From assembly GCA_041484845.1 (NCBI GenBank), contig JBGPIK010000060.1:1-22202 (forward strand): a stretch of DNA of 22,202 nt, in the 5' to 3' direction. Positions 16,351 to 22,202 of this stretch are shown piece after piece. The notes beneath the pieces are model-generated. The model saw only the letters and a program-made list of their open reading frames with translations. It ran no database searches and had not been told where the DNA came from. Origin of the DNA: JBGPIK01 sp041484845. GTDB taxonomy: Bacteria > Desulfobacterota > Binatia > UBA9968. The stretch's first letter is position 1. Each line of letters begins with the position of its first letter. A program made the translations under genes and the position numbers.

Positions 16351-16766
16351 AAAATCTCGTCAGGCCTGAAGAAAAAAGCAATTTCACTAGCCGCTGTTTC
16401 GGGTCCGTCGGAGCCGTGAACGGCATTCTGCTCGACGTCCTTCCCGCAGTCACGCCGGATCGTGCCCGGCGCTGCTTTGGCAGGATCAGTCGCGCCCATG
16501 ATTTCCCGGTTTTTTGTGATTGCACCCTCAGCTTCGAGAATTGAAACAAAGATCGGCCCCGACGACATGTAAACGCAGAGACTGGCATAAAAGGGGCGCT
16601 CTTTATGAACGGCGTAGAAGGCCTGGGCGCGCTCGGGCGCAAGCCACAGCAGTTTCCCGGCAGCGATCTTTAGTCCCGTGGCTTCGAAACGCTTAAGAAT
16701 TTCCCCGATGAGACCGCGCGAGACCGCGTCAGGTTTAATGATCGACAGGGTTCTCTCGACACTCAT
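16347..16766 (-). CDS. ndk: Nucleoside diphosphate kinase
   Basis: The 139-residue enzyme moves the gamma phosphate between nucleoside tri- and diphosphates through a phosphohistidine. It starts MSVERTLSIIKPDAV with Lys11 and has REIMGATDP at 87-95 and NAVHGSD at 114-120, where His117 is the phosphorylated residue. The length is standard. A slightly unusual stretch is TIRRDCGKDVEQ in place of the common TIRADFA-type loop. The ATG at 16766 overlaps the sucD stop as ATGA. Coupling to succinyl-CoA ligase fits the known use of the NTP that this ligase makes, and Ndk is reported to associate with it in some bacteria. Confidence 0.96.
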   Translation of the reverse strand: MSVERTLSIIKPDAVSRGLIGEILKRFEATGLKIAAGKLLWLAPERAQAFYAVHKERPFYASLCVYMSSGPIFVSILEAEGAITKNREIMGATDPAKAAPGTIRRDCGKDVEQNAVHGSDGPETAASEIAFFFRPDEIF

Positions 16767-17638
16767 GATTTTTCTAAAGCCTCCTGCAGGGTTCGGCCGA
16801 TAAGCGCCGGTGACGGTGCCATTCGAATGCCGGCATTTTTCATTGCTTCGATTTTCTCTTTAGCGGTGCCCTTGCCGCCGGAAATAATGGCGCCTGCATG
16901 CCCCATCCTCTTCCCGGGAGGAGCGGTTTGCCCGGCAATAAAACCCACAACCGGCTTCGTCATGTGACTCCTGATCCAAGCTGCCGCTTCCTCTTCCGCA
17001 CTGCCGCCAATCTCGCCGATCATCACGACCGCTTCGGTTCCCGGATCGCGATTGAACAAATCAAGCACATCGACGAATTCAAAGCCGTGAACCGGATCGC
17101 CGCCGATACCGACACAAGTGGATTGTCCCATCCCCAGCCGCGTCAATTGATCCACCGCTTCGTAAGTCAAGGTACCGCTACGGGAAACGACGCCAATCGT
17201 TCCGCGACGGTGGATATGGCCCGGCATAATCCCTATTTTACACTCTCCCGGAGTGATAATTCCCGGACAGTTGGGTCCAAGGAGTTGCGAGCTTCTTCCC
17301 ATAAGGTATTTCTTTACGCGCACCATGTCACGTACCGGGACACCCTCGGTGATGCAGATGACCAGCGCAACACCGGCGTCGGCCGCTTCCATCATCGCAT
17401 CTGGAGCGAAAGGGGGCGGAACGTAGATCACCGTCGCCGTCGCGCCGGTTTCGGCGACCGCATGCGCAACCGTGTTGAAGATCGGTATACCTTCGAATGA
17501 GCCGCCGCCTTTGCCGGGCGTTACCCCCGCGACCATCGCCGTACCGTACCGCTTGCAGGCGCGCGTGTGAAACTGCCCAGTGGAGCCCGTAATGCCTTGC
17601 GTCAAGACACGAGTATTCTTATCAACCAGAATTGACAT
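16763..17638 (-). CDS. sucD: Succinyl-CoA ligase alpha subunit
   Basis: The 291-residue subunit binds CoA and carries the active-site phosphohistidine for the succinyl-CoA to succinate step of the TCA cycle. Motifs are the CoA-binding QGITGSTGQFH at 14-24, GPNCPGIITPGECKIGIMPG at 121-140 and GHAGAIISGGKGTA at 246-259 with phosphorylated His247. GGDPVHGFEFVD replaces the more usual GGDPVNGTNFVD-like loop, a mild divergence. Start is ATG at 17638, 52 nt after sucC, with only a weak GAAGA site before it. It works as a complex with the beta subunit encoded upstream. Confidence 0.96.
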   Translation of the reverse strand: MSILVDKNTRVLTQGITGSTGQFHTRACKRYGTAMVAGVTPGKGGGSFEGIPIFNTVAHAVAETGATATVIYVPPPFAPDAMMEAADAGVALVICITEGVPVRDMVRVKKYLMGRSSQLLGPNCPGIITPGECKIGIMPGHIHRRGTIGVVSRSGTLTYEAVDQLTRLGMGQSTCVGIGGDPVHGFEFVDVLDLFNRDPGTEAVVMIGEIGGSAEEEAAAWIRSHMTKPVVGFIAGQTAPPGKRMGHAGAIISGGKGTAKEKIEAMKNAGIRMAPSPALIGRTLQEALEKS

Positions 17639-17660
17639 ATGATCTTCGAACTGCCGATTT

Positions 17661-17693
17661 AGGATTTGGATTGAAAGCGCAAACCCAAATCTA
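17661..17693 (-). repeat. Short inverted repeat in the sucC-sucD gap
   Basis: GATTTGG and CCAAATC are inverted arms, with outer TTA/TAA pairs extending the stem past one bulged base. The outer bases reach into the sucC stop. The loop is about 15 nt and no U-run follows. It may be an mRNA stability or translation-spacing element, but the pairing is modest. Confidence 0.25.
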
Positions 17694-18854
17694 AGATGTT
17701 TTGACCGCCGCGACGATTTCTTCCGCTGCTTCGGCCATGGTTTCTGCCGGAATAACCGCGAGCCCTGAGTCGGCGAGAATTTTTTTACCGATATCGACGT
17801 TGGTGCCCTGCATTCTGACCACCATGGGCACCCCCACGTTCAATTCCCGAGCCGCATCCACCACGCCCTGCGCCAACACATCGCAGCGCATAATGCCGCC
17901 GAAAATATTAATCAGCACGCCGCGCACGCGAGCGTCGGACAACAGAATTCTAAAAGCGGCCGCAACCTTTTCCTGGTCCGCGCCGCCACCCACGTCGAGA
18001 AAATTGGCGGGTTCGCCGCCGCAAAGCTTGATAATATCCATCGTCGCCATCGCCAAGCCGGCGCCATTCACCATGCACGCGATATTGCCTTCGAGGGAGA
18101 TGTATGAAAGATCGTACTTGCTCGCTTCGATCTCACGCGGATCTTCTTCGGCGAGATCGCGCAATGCGACGATTTCTTTTTGCCGAAAAAATGCGTTGCT
18201 ATCGAAATTCATTTTCGCGTCGAGAGCGACAACTTGCCCTTCTTTCGTCAATACCAACGGATTAATTTCGGCTAGTGAAGCGTCGGTTTCATCGAAAGCG
18301 CGATACAAAGATGTCATCATCGCTGTAAGCTTCGCCATGTGAACCGAAGGAATATCCAAAGCATAGCCTAATTTTCGGCACTGAAAAGGCAATAGGCCTA
18401 CGACCGGATCAATGAGTTCTTTTAAGATCTTGTGCGGTCTCTTGGCGGCAACCTCTTCGATCTCCACGCCGCCTTCGGACGAACATATGACCGCAACGCA
18501 CGACTCGGCGCGGTCCAACACCATCCCAAGATAGAGCTCCCGGTCAATGTTCAGTCCTTGCTCTATCAGGACCTTTCTCACTTGTCGTCCGTCCGGACCG
18601 GTCTGATGCGTGACCAGCTTCGTTCCCAATAATTCGGCGGCCTTATTTTCTGCGTCCTCCGGGCTGCTCGCGAGCTTTACACCGCCGGCCTTACCTCGGC
18701 CGCCAGCGTGAATCTGCGCCTTGACCACGCAGCGTCCTCCAAGCTCGAGCGCGGCGGCTTTGGCCTCCTGCGGCGTGGTCGCAACCTTTCCAAGGGGAAC
18801 CGGAACACCGTAGCGTTTTAGCAACTCCTTGGCCTGATATTCATGGATATTCAT
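17691..18854 (-). CDS. sucC: Succinyl-CoA ligase (ADP-forming) beta subunit
   Basis: The 387-residue ATP-grasp subunit binds the nucleotide and succinate. The N terminus MNIHEYQAKELLKRYGVPVP is diagnostic. GGRGKAGGVKL is the ATP-grasp glycine-rich loop, INIFGGIMRCDVLAQGVV sits in the C-terminal ligase domain, and GTNVDIGKKILADSGL is near the end. Length equals the E. coli enzyme within a few residues. The start is ATG at 18854 with AAGAG 8 nt upstream, directly after the hairpin at 18876-18911. Nucleotide choice (ATP or GTP) cannot be read with certainty. It is followed by sucD. Confidence 0.97.
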   Translation of the reverse strand: MNIHEYQAKELLKRYGVPVPLGKVATTPQEAKAAALELGGRCVVKAQIHAGGRGKAGGVKLASSPEDAENKAAELLGTKLVTHQTGPDGRQVRKVLIEQGLNIDRELYLGMVLDRAESCVAVICSSEGGVEIEEVAAKRPHKILKELIDPVVGLLPFQCRKLGYALDIPSVHMAKLTAMMTSLYRAFDETDASLAEINPLVLTKEGQVVALDAKMNFDSNAFFRQKEIVALRDLAEEDPREIEASKYDLSYISLEGNIACMVNGAGLAMATMDIIKLCGGEPANFLDVGGGADQEKVAAAFRILLSDARVRGVLINIFGGIMRCDVLAQGVVDAARELNVGVPMVVRMQGTNVDIGKKILADSGLAVIPAETMAEAAEEIVAAVKTS

Positions 18855-18875
18855 GCGTTATGCTCTTAATAAACA

Positions 18876-18911
18876 GAGACCCTCAGACTAAACTATTAGC
18901 CTCAGGGTCTC
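18876..18911 (-). terminator. Strong terminator-like hairpin between mdh and sucC
   Basis: The arms GAGACCCTCAGACTAA (18876-18891) and TTAGCCTCAGGGTCTC (18896-18911) pair at 14 of 16 positions around the tetraloop ACTA. On the minus strand the stem is followed by TGTTTATT, a loose U-rich tract, then the sucC ribosome site. It lies 24 nt after the mdh stop. It could be a leaky intrinsic terminator or attenuator, or a 3'-end stabiliser for icd-mdh message. The hairpin is seen directly; its function is inference. Confidence 0.6.
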
Positions 18912-18934
18912 AAGATCGCTTAAGGGACAATCGT

Positions 18935-19879
18935 TTAAGCAGCGCCCAAAATGCGGTCCATGGCCTTGACGATGTCTTTGACATGGTTGAGCGATTCGTC
19001 AAAGGCTTTTTTGTCAGCCGCGCTCAGGTTGATGTCAATGATTTTCTCGACGCCGCCGGCCCCAATCACGACCGGGACGCAGAAGTAGTAACCCGTAACC
19101 CCATACTCGCCTTCCAACAGCGCCGCGCAAGGTAAGATCTCTTTCTTATCTAAAAAGTAAGCCTCGGTCATACGAACCGCGGCCGACGCCGGGGAAACAA
19201 AGGCGGATCCTGTTTTTAACAACGCGACGACCTCGCCGCCCGCGTTGCGTACTCGCTTCTCAATCTCTTCGAGCCGTTGCGCCGACATGAGCCGCTCCAC
19301 CGGCACTCCGCCAACCAGACAGGTGCTCCGCACCGGAACCATATCATCACCGTGTCCGCCCAAAACCATGGCCGAGACGCTAGTGACCGAGACCTTTAGT
19401 TCCTTGGCGATAAAGGACCGGTAGCGCGATGAATCCAAGATTCCCGATTGCCCGACGACGCGATGCTTTGGAAAGCCGGTAACCCGCTGCATCAGGGTCA
19501 CCATCGCATCCAAGGGATTGGTAACGACGATAACGAAACTCTTGGGCGCGTGTTTTTTGACTCCTTCCGCTACCAAGCTTATAATTTTCGCGTTAGTCCC
19601 GACCAAGTCATCGCGGCTCATGCCGGGCTTGCGGGCAATCCCCGCTGTAACAATGCAAACGTCGGCGCCCTCGATATCTTCATACTTGTTTGTGCCGACA
19701 ACATTTCCATCGAATCCGTCAATCGGCCCGGCGTGCGAGAGGTCCAGAGCCTTTCCTTGTGGCAAACCCTCGATGACGTCGAACAACACCACATCACCCA
19801 GCCCTTTGAGCAAGCAAAGGTGAGCCATACTGCCGCCGATATTGCCGGCACCTATCAATGCAATCTTTTTCCGCCCCAT
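18935..19879 (-). CDS. mdh: Malate dehydrogenase, lactate-dehydrogenase-like type
   Basis: The 314-residue enzyme oxidises malate to oxaloacetate with NAD. It shows IALIGAGNIGG at 6-16, Asp34 at the end of the second strand (NAD preference), substrate arginines in ARKPGMSRDDL (Arg83, Arg89), VTNPLDAM, Arg152 and the catalytic His176 in GGHGDDMVP. Arg at the specificity-loop site (IARKPGMSR) marks malate rather than lactate. GQSGILDSSRYR replaces the usual GMAGVLDSARFR-like stretch. The ATG at 19879 has GAGGG upstream. icd lies 60 nt upstream and sucC follows after a strong hairpin. Confidence 0.95.
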   Translation of the reverse strand: MGRKKIALIGAGNIGGSMAHLCLLKGLGDVVLFDVIEGLPQGKALDLSHAGPIDGFDGNVVGTNKYEDIEGADVCIVTAGIARKPGMSRDDLVGTNAKIISLVAEGVKKHAPKSFVIVVTNPLDAMVTLMQRVTGFPKHRVVGQSGILDSSRYRSFIAKELKVSVTSVSAMVLGGHGDDMVPVRSTCLVGGVPVERLMSAQRLEEIEKRVRNAGGEVVALLKTGSAFVSPASAAVRMTEAYFLDKKEILPCAALLEGEYGVTGYYFCVPVVIGAGGVEKIIDINLSAADKKAFDESLNHVKDIVKAMDRILGAA

Positions 19880-19901
19880 ACGTCCCTCGTTTTTACGCTT
19901 C

Positions 19902-19936
19902 GGGGTTCGAGTTCAAGGACCCGCGATCAGAACCCC
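19902..19936 (-). repeat. Inverted repeat in the icd-mdh gap
   Basis: GGGGTTC (19902-19908) and GAACCCC (19930-19936) are perfect 7-bp arms around a 21-nt loop, just after the icd stop. No U-run of note follows on the minus strand (GAAGCGTAAAAAC). It may be a processing or stability element between icd and mdh. Confidence 0.35.
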
Positions 19937-19939
19937 TTA

Positions 19940-21346
19940 TTACATATTCGCGATGATGGCGTCGCCGAATCCGGAACAGCTCACGAGCTTCGCGCCATCC
20001 ATGAGGCGTTCGAAATCATAAGTGACTGTCTTGTTGGCAACGGCTCGCTCTATGCCTCTTACGATGAGGTCGGCGGCCTCCACCCACCCCATATAACGCA
20101 ACATCATCTCACCGGAAAGGATAACGGAGCCCGGATTGACCTTGTCCAAGTCAGCATACTTGGGCGCCGTACCGTGCGTCGCCTCAAAGATCGCATGGCC
20201 GCTGTCATAGTTGATGTTCGCGCCCGGCGCGATGCCGATGCCGCCGACTTGCGCGGCCAGCGCGTCGGACAGGTAATCGCCGTTCAAGTTCATCGTTGCG
20301 ATGACGTCGTAGTCCCTCGGCCGAATGAGTGAGAACTGAAAAGTAACGTCGGCGATCGAATCTTTTATCAGCAGTTTTTTCTTCCACTTGCCGTCGCCGT
20401 GGGTCGGCCACAGCTTCAGCGCCTCTTCGACTTCCCTTTTAATATCATTCTGCTGGTCCGGAGACATCATCTCGAAACCCGGATCAACCCCTTTTGCGTT
20501 ATCTGCGACACTGATGTTGGGTTTGCTTTCTTTATTGCCCAAAATCCAACTCTCGCGCTCGGTAACGATGTCGTTGCGGAATTCACGCTTGGCGACGGCG
20601 TAGCCCCAATCCTTAAACGCGCCCTCCGTGTACTTCATGATGTTGCCTTTGTGCACGAGGTTGATGTTCTTGCGCTTGTTCGCGAGCGACCACTTGATCG
20701 CTGCGCGCACTAATCGCTCCGTGCCCTCGACGGAAACCGGCTTCAGTGCGATCCCCGCGGTATTGGGAAAGCGAATCTTCGCATATTCTTTGGGAAAGTT
20801 TTCTTTGAGAAAGGACTTGAGCTTCTTATTGTCTTCGGTCCCGTTGATGAACTCGATACCTGTATAAATATCTTCGGTATTCTCTCGAAAGATCACCATG
20901 TCCACGTATTCGGGATGCTTGACCGGGGAAGGCACGCCCTTGAAATAGCGCACCGGACGCAGACAAACGTAGAGATCGAGCAATATCCGGAGGGATACGT
21001 TTAACGAGCGGAAGCCACCGCCGATCGGGGTCGTGAGCGGCCCCTTGATGCCCACAAGGAACTCGGTAAACGCTTGCACAGTTTCGTCCGGGAGCCACGT
21101 ATTGAACATTTTGAATGGCTTCTCGCCGGCGTAGATTTCCATCCAGTGGATTTTTTTCTTGCCCTTATAGGCCTTCTCCACCGCCGCATCGAAAACCCGC
21201 ACCGAAGCGCGCCAGATATCGCGGCCGGTGCCGTCGCCTTCGATGAACGGGATGATCGGATTGTCGGGAACCTGGAGCGCTCCGTTAGCGCCCATGGTAA
21301 TCTTCGCCCCGTCCTTAGGAACCTTCACTAGTTTATATTCCGCCAT
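19940..21346 (-). CDS. icd: Isocitrate dehydrogenase, NADP-dependent type, with internal insertion
   Basis: The 468-residue enzyme decarboxylates isocitrate to 2-oxoglutarate. Motifs are IPFIEGDGTGRDIW at 32-45, GGGFRSLNVSLR at 109-120 with Ser114 (the E. coli Ser113 phosphorylation and substrate site), FRENTEDIYTGIE, NLNGDYLSDALAAQVGGIGI and ATHGTAPKYADLDKVNPGS. Lys396-Tyr397 in APKY match the 2'-phosphate contacts of NADP enzymes. It is about 50 residues longer than the 416-residue E. coli protein. The extra segment lies roughly at 258-325, a place where cyanobacterial ICDs also carry an insert. Start is ATG at 21346 with GAGGAG just before it. It leads the icd-mdh-sucCD group and has a structured leader. 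Confidence 0.95.
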   Translation of the reverse strand: MAEYKLVKVPKDGAKITMGANGALQVPDNPIIPFIEGDGTGRDIWRASVRVFDAAVEKAYKGKKKIHWMEIYAGEKPFKMFNTWLPDETVQAFTEFLVGIKGPLTTPIGGGFRSLNVSLRILLDLYVCLRPVRYFKGVPSPVKHPEYVDMVIFRENTEDIYTGIEFINGTEDNKKLKSFLKENFPKEYAKIRFPNTAGIALKPVSVEGTERLVRAAIKWSLANKRKNINLVHKGNIMKYTEGAFKDWGYAVAKREFRNDIVTERESWILGNKESKPNISVADNAKGVDPGFEMMSPDQQNDIKREVEEALKLWPTHGDGKWKKKLLIKDSIADVTFQFSLIRPRDYDVIATMNLNGDYLSDALAAQVGGIGIAPGANINYDSGHAIFEATHGTAPKYADLDKVNPGSVILSGEMMLRYMGWVEAADLIVRGIERAVANKTVTYDFERLMDGAKLVSCSGFGDAIIANM

Positions 21347-21364
21347 AATCTCCTCACTTGTAAA

Positions 21365-21406
21365 AATAGCCTAAGGGGCCAAAAATCCCGCCGCGCTTAG
21401 GCTATT
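21365..21406 (-). promoter_or_regulatory. Leader hairpin just upstream of the icd ribosome site
   Basis: AATAGCCTAAG (21365-21375) and CTTAGGCTATT (21396-21406) are perfect 11-bp inverted arms around a 20-nt loop. In the minus-strand transcript the stem is followed directly by TTTAC (five U including the stem end), then GTGAGGAGATT and the icd ATG. It could act as an attenuator or limit ribosome access. It could instead be a terminator for transcription arriving from the genes upstream. A third TAGGCTA copy lies at 21524-21530. Confidence 0.55.
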
Positions 21407-21429
21407 CGTTGAATTTCTAAACCTTCTTT

Positions 21430-21458
21430 TATCTAGCTGAAGCGCACCTTAGAGTCAA
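21430..21458 (-). promoter_or_regulatory. Candidate icd promoter
   Basis: On the minus strand TTGACT (21453-21458) and TAGATA (21430-21435) are exactly 17 nt apart. The -35 box is good (5 of 6); the -10 box is weak (3 of 6), and a better A/T match (GATAAA) sits 2 nt further on. A start near 21423 would give a leader of about 75 nt that contains the hairpin at 21365-21406. Confidence 0.4.
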
Positions 21459-21476
21459 GGTCGCGATTCCCTTGAC
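21454..21476. promoter_or_regulatory. 7-bp dyad overlapping the icd -35 box
   Basis: GTCAAGG (21454-21460) and CCTTGAC (21470-21476) are perfect inverted half-sites with a 9-nt spacer that itself holds the palindrome TCGCGA. Centre-to-centre half-site distance is 16 bp. A third GTCAAG half-site is at 21547-21552. Overlap with the -35 box would suit a repressor operator. The binding protein is unknown. Confidence 0.4.
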
Positions 21477-21547
21477 GCGCGTCCTTATTATTCGATTAGG
21501 GTCGTCGCTACTCCAGCCTTGTCTAGGCTAAATCGCACGACCTGCTG

Positions 21548-21829
21548 TCAAGTACTTTCCATGTGGATAAGCTTTCCACGGCCAAAACCAATATGAGCAA
21601 AAAAATTAGCGGTTTGGATTTCCTCCGGATCGACTAACGTAAAAACCTTCTCGACCTTTCTCATATCCTTTGCCAATCTCGTGAACTCACTCACCAGAGC
21701 TCGGCCGATTCCAGAGCGACGGTAGACCGGATGCACGCCAATAATATCGATCCACCCAATTTCACCAGGGACGCCGAACAGGGAACTGCCTGACCAGCCA
21801 AAGACTGCCGTGACCATGGGAGGATTCAT
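21548..21829 (-). CDS. GNAT-family acetyltransferase, N-terminally short
   Basis: The 93-residue frame starts at ATG 21829. It contains the acetyl-CoA site of GNAT enzymes: IIGVHPVYRRSGIGRALVSEF at about residues 29-49, with the pyrophosphate loop RRSGIG. After this come a VEKVFTLV strand and the C-terminal FFAHIGFGRGKLI segment. Complete small GNATs have about 140-170 residues, and the first strands and helices are missing here. The same frame has a stop only 9 nt before the ATG and belongs there to a different protein, so this looks like a truncated copy or a gene whose 5' part was replaced. The acceptor substrate is unknown. Its stop TGA lies within a TTGACA sequence. Confidence 0.7.
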   Translation of the reverse strand: MNPPMVTAVFGWSGSSLFGVPGEIGWIDIIGVHPVYRRSGIGRALVSEFTRLAKDMRKVEKVFTLVDPEEIQTANFFAHIGFGRGKLIHMEST

Positions 21830-21835
21830 CGCGCT

Positions 21836-22202
21836 TCAAAAAAGATCATCGCCCAGATCGTTGCCCGACGGCAGGCGCCCGTGCTCCTGGAGAAAGTGCT
21901 GCAGCAGTTCGCTCTCGCGCTGGGTGTACATCGGCGCTTCTTCGTAAGTAAAGTAGCGCGCCTGGGTATTGCTGCCGAGCTGCTCCTCAAGCGCTTGACG
22001 CAAATTCGGCGCCCCGGCGATTTGAAGAATCTATTTGTCTCCATCAAGAAGTTGGAAAACGCCTTCGACCGAGGCCACGGTTGCCACATGTTGTTGATCG
22101 AAATCCAGCCACGGTTCCGGTGTTTCAACGATCAGGTGATAGTGCCCCGTCGTATTCGATTCGTAAAGGCCGTGCCATGGTCCGGGACAATAGCATGAGG
22201 CC
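21836..22202 (-). pseudogene. Interrupted GIY-YIG-like gene, 3' part, running off the right edge
   Basis: One minus-strand frame reads from the right edge to TAG at 22031-22033, then continues in the same frame for 64 codons to TGA at 21836. Before the TAG it contains VASVEGVFQLLDGDK; after it come ILQIAGAPNLRQALEEQLG, ARYFTYEEAPMYTQRESELL and QEHGRLPSGNDLGDDLF. Joined across the amber codon (a CAG would restore Gln), the first part resembles the GVY...K.LY.G...NLR.RL core of GIY-YIG domains, though the second Tyr is Gln here. The C-terminal part looks like a coherent helical tail. I infer a single gene broken by one C-to-T change, or a sequencing error. Upstream residues near the edge may be of different origin (see findings). 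Confidence 0.55.

Noticed and set aside
19902..19936. GGGGTTCGAGTTC segment that recalls a tRNA T-arm
   Set aside because: No acceptor, D or anticodon arms can be built around it; a simple inverted repeat explains it.
19448..20332. Plus-strand frame across the mdh-icd junction
   Set aside because: It covers the ends of two conserved minus-strand genes and has no domain signal.
21826..22128. Minus-strand frame of 100 codons in the right-edge region
   Set aside because: It is Arg/Ser/Cys-rich and out of frame with the GIY-YIG-like sequence, which has far better protein character.

Overview
The window is a dense, mostly single-direction bacterial chromosome segment. It shows Shine-Dalgarno sites, frequent 4-bp gene overlaps, several TTG or GTG starts and fairly high GC. 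The gene content (icd-mdh-sucCD-ndk-rlmN, a UDP-sugar pathway, lepA-lepB) is housekeeping and suggests a Gram-negative bacterium. The icd-mdh-sucCD-ndk order recalls delta-proteobacterial and related lineages, but that placement is inference from synteny memory, not something the sequence proves. I see no mobile element with intact ends, no CRISPR array and no tRNA or rRNA gene.

Left part (1-6087). The 5' end of a molybdenum hydroxylase large-subunit gene runs off the left edge on the minus strand. Divergent from it is a small helical protein of unknown function on the plus strand. This converges on, and shares a CTAG stop with, a full-length Lhr-type helicase (minus). Lhr is divergent from a small cupin protein with a Lys-rich tail (plus). 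The lhr/cupin spacer carries promoter-like boxes on both strands and a perfect 12-bp palindrome.

Central and right part (6088-21346, all minus). Fifteen further genes run in one direction. Read in transcription order they are icd, mdh, sucC, sucD (TCA cycle), ndk (nucleotides), rlmN (23S rRNA methylation), mtnP (methylthioadenosine salvage), a PfkB sugar or nucleoside kinase, a GT2 polyprenyl-phosphate-type glycosyltransferase, ugd, a UDP-glucuronate decarboxylase, a 4-epimerase-like SDR, lepA, lepB, then two small single-pass membrane proteins that share a C-terminal GVGVAP motif. From sucD to lepB almost every junction is an overlap of 4-8 bp or a gap under 15 bp, so translation is probably coupled. 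Two of the overlaps are TTGA rather than ATGA. Hairpins lie between icd and mdh, and between mdh and sucC. The second is strong and terminator-like, so it may set the ratio of mdh to sucCD message.

Right edge (21347-22202). The icd leader holds a plausible promoter, a 7-bp dyad over its -35 box and a perfect 11-bp hairpin before the ribosome site. Upstream lie a short, N-terminally reduced GNAT acetyltransferase and a broken gene: a GIY-YIG-like C-terminal reading frame interrupted by an amber codon. Its upstream DNA also carries, in another frame, a peptide resembling the N terminus of REP-associated (IS200-like) transposases. This is the most irregular part of the window.

I found no clearly new multi-gene defence or biosynthetic system. 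The best leads are the icd regulatory leader, the mdh-sucC hairpin, the UDP-pentose/GT2 cassette, the paired GVGVAP membrane proteins and the scarred right edge.
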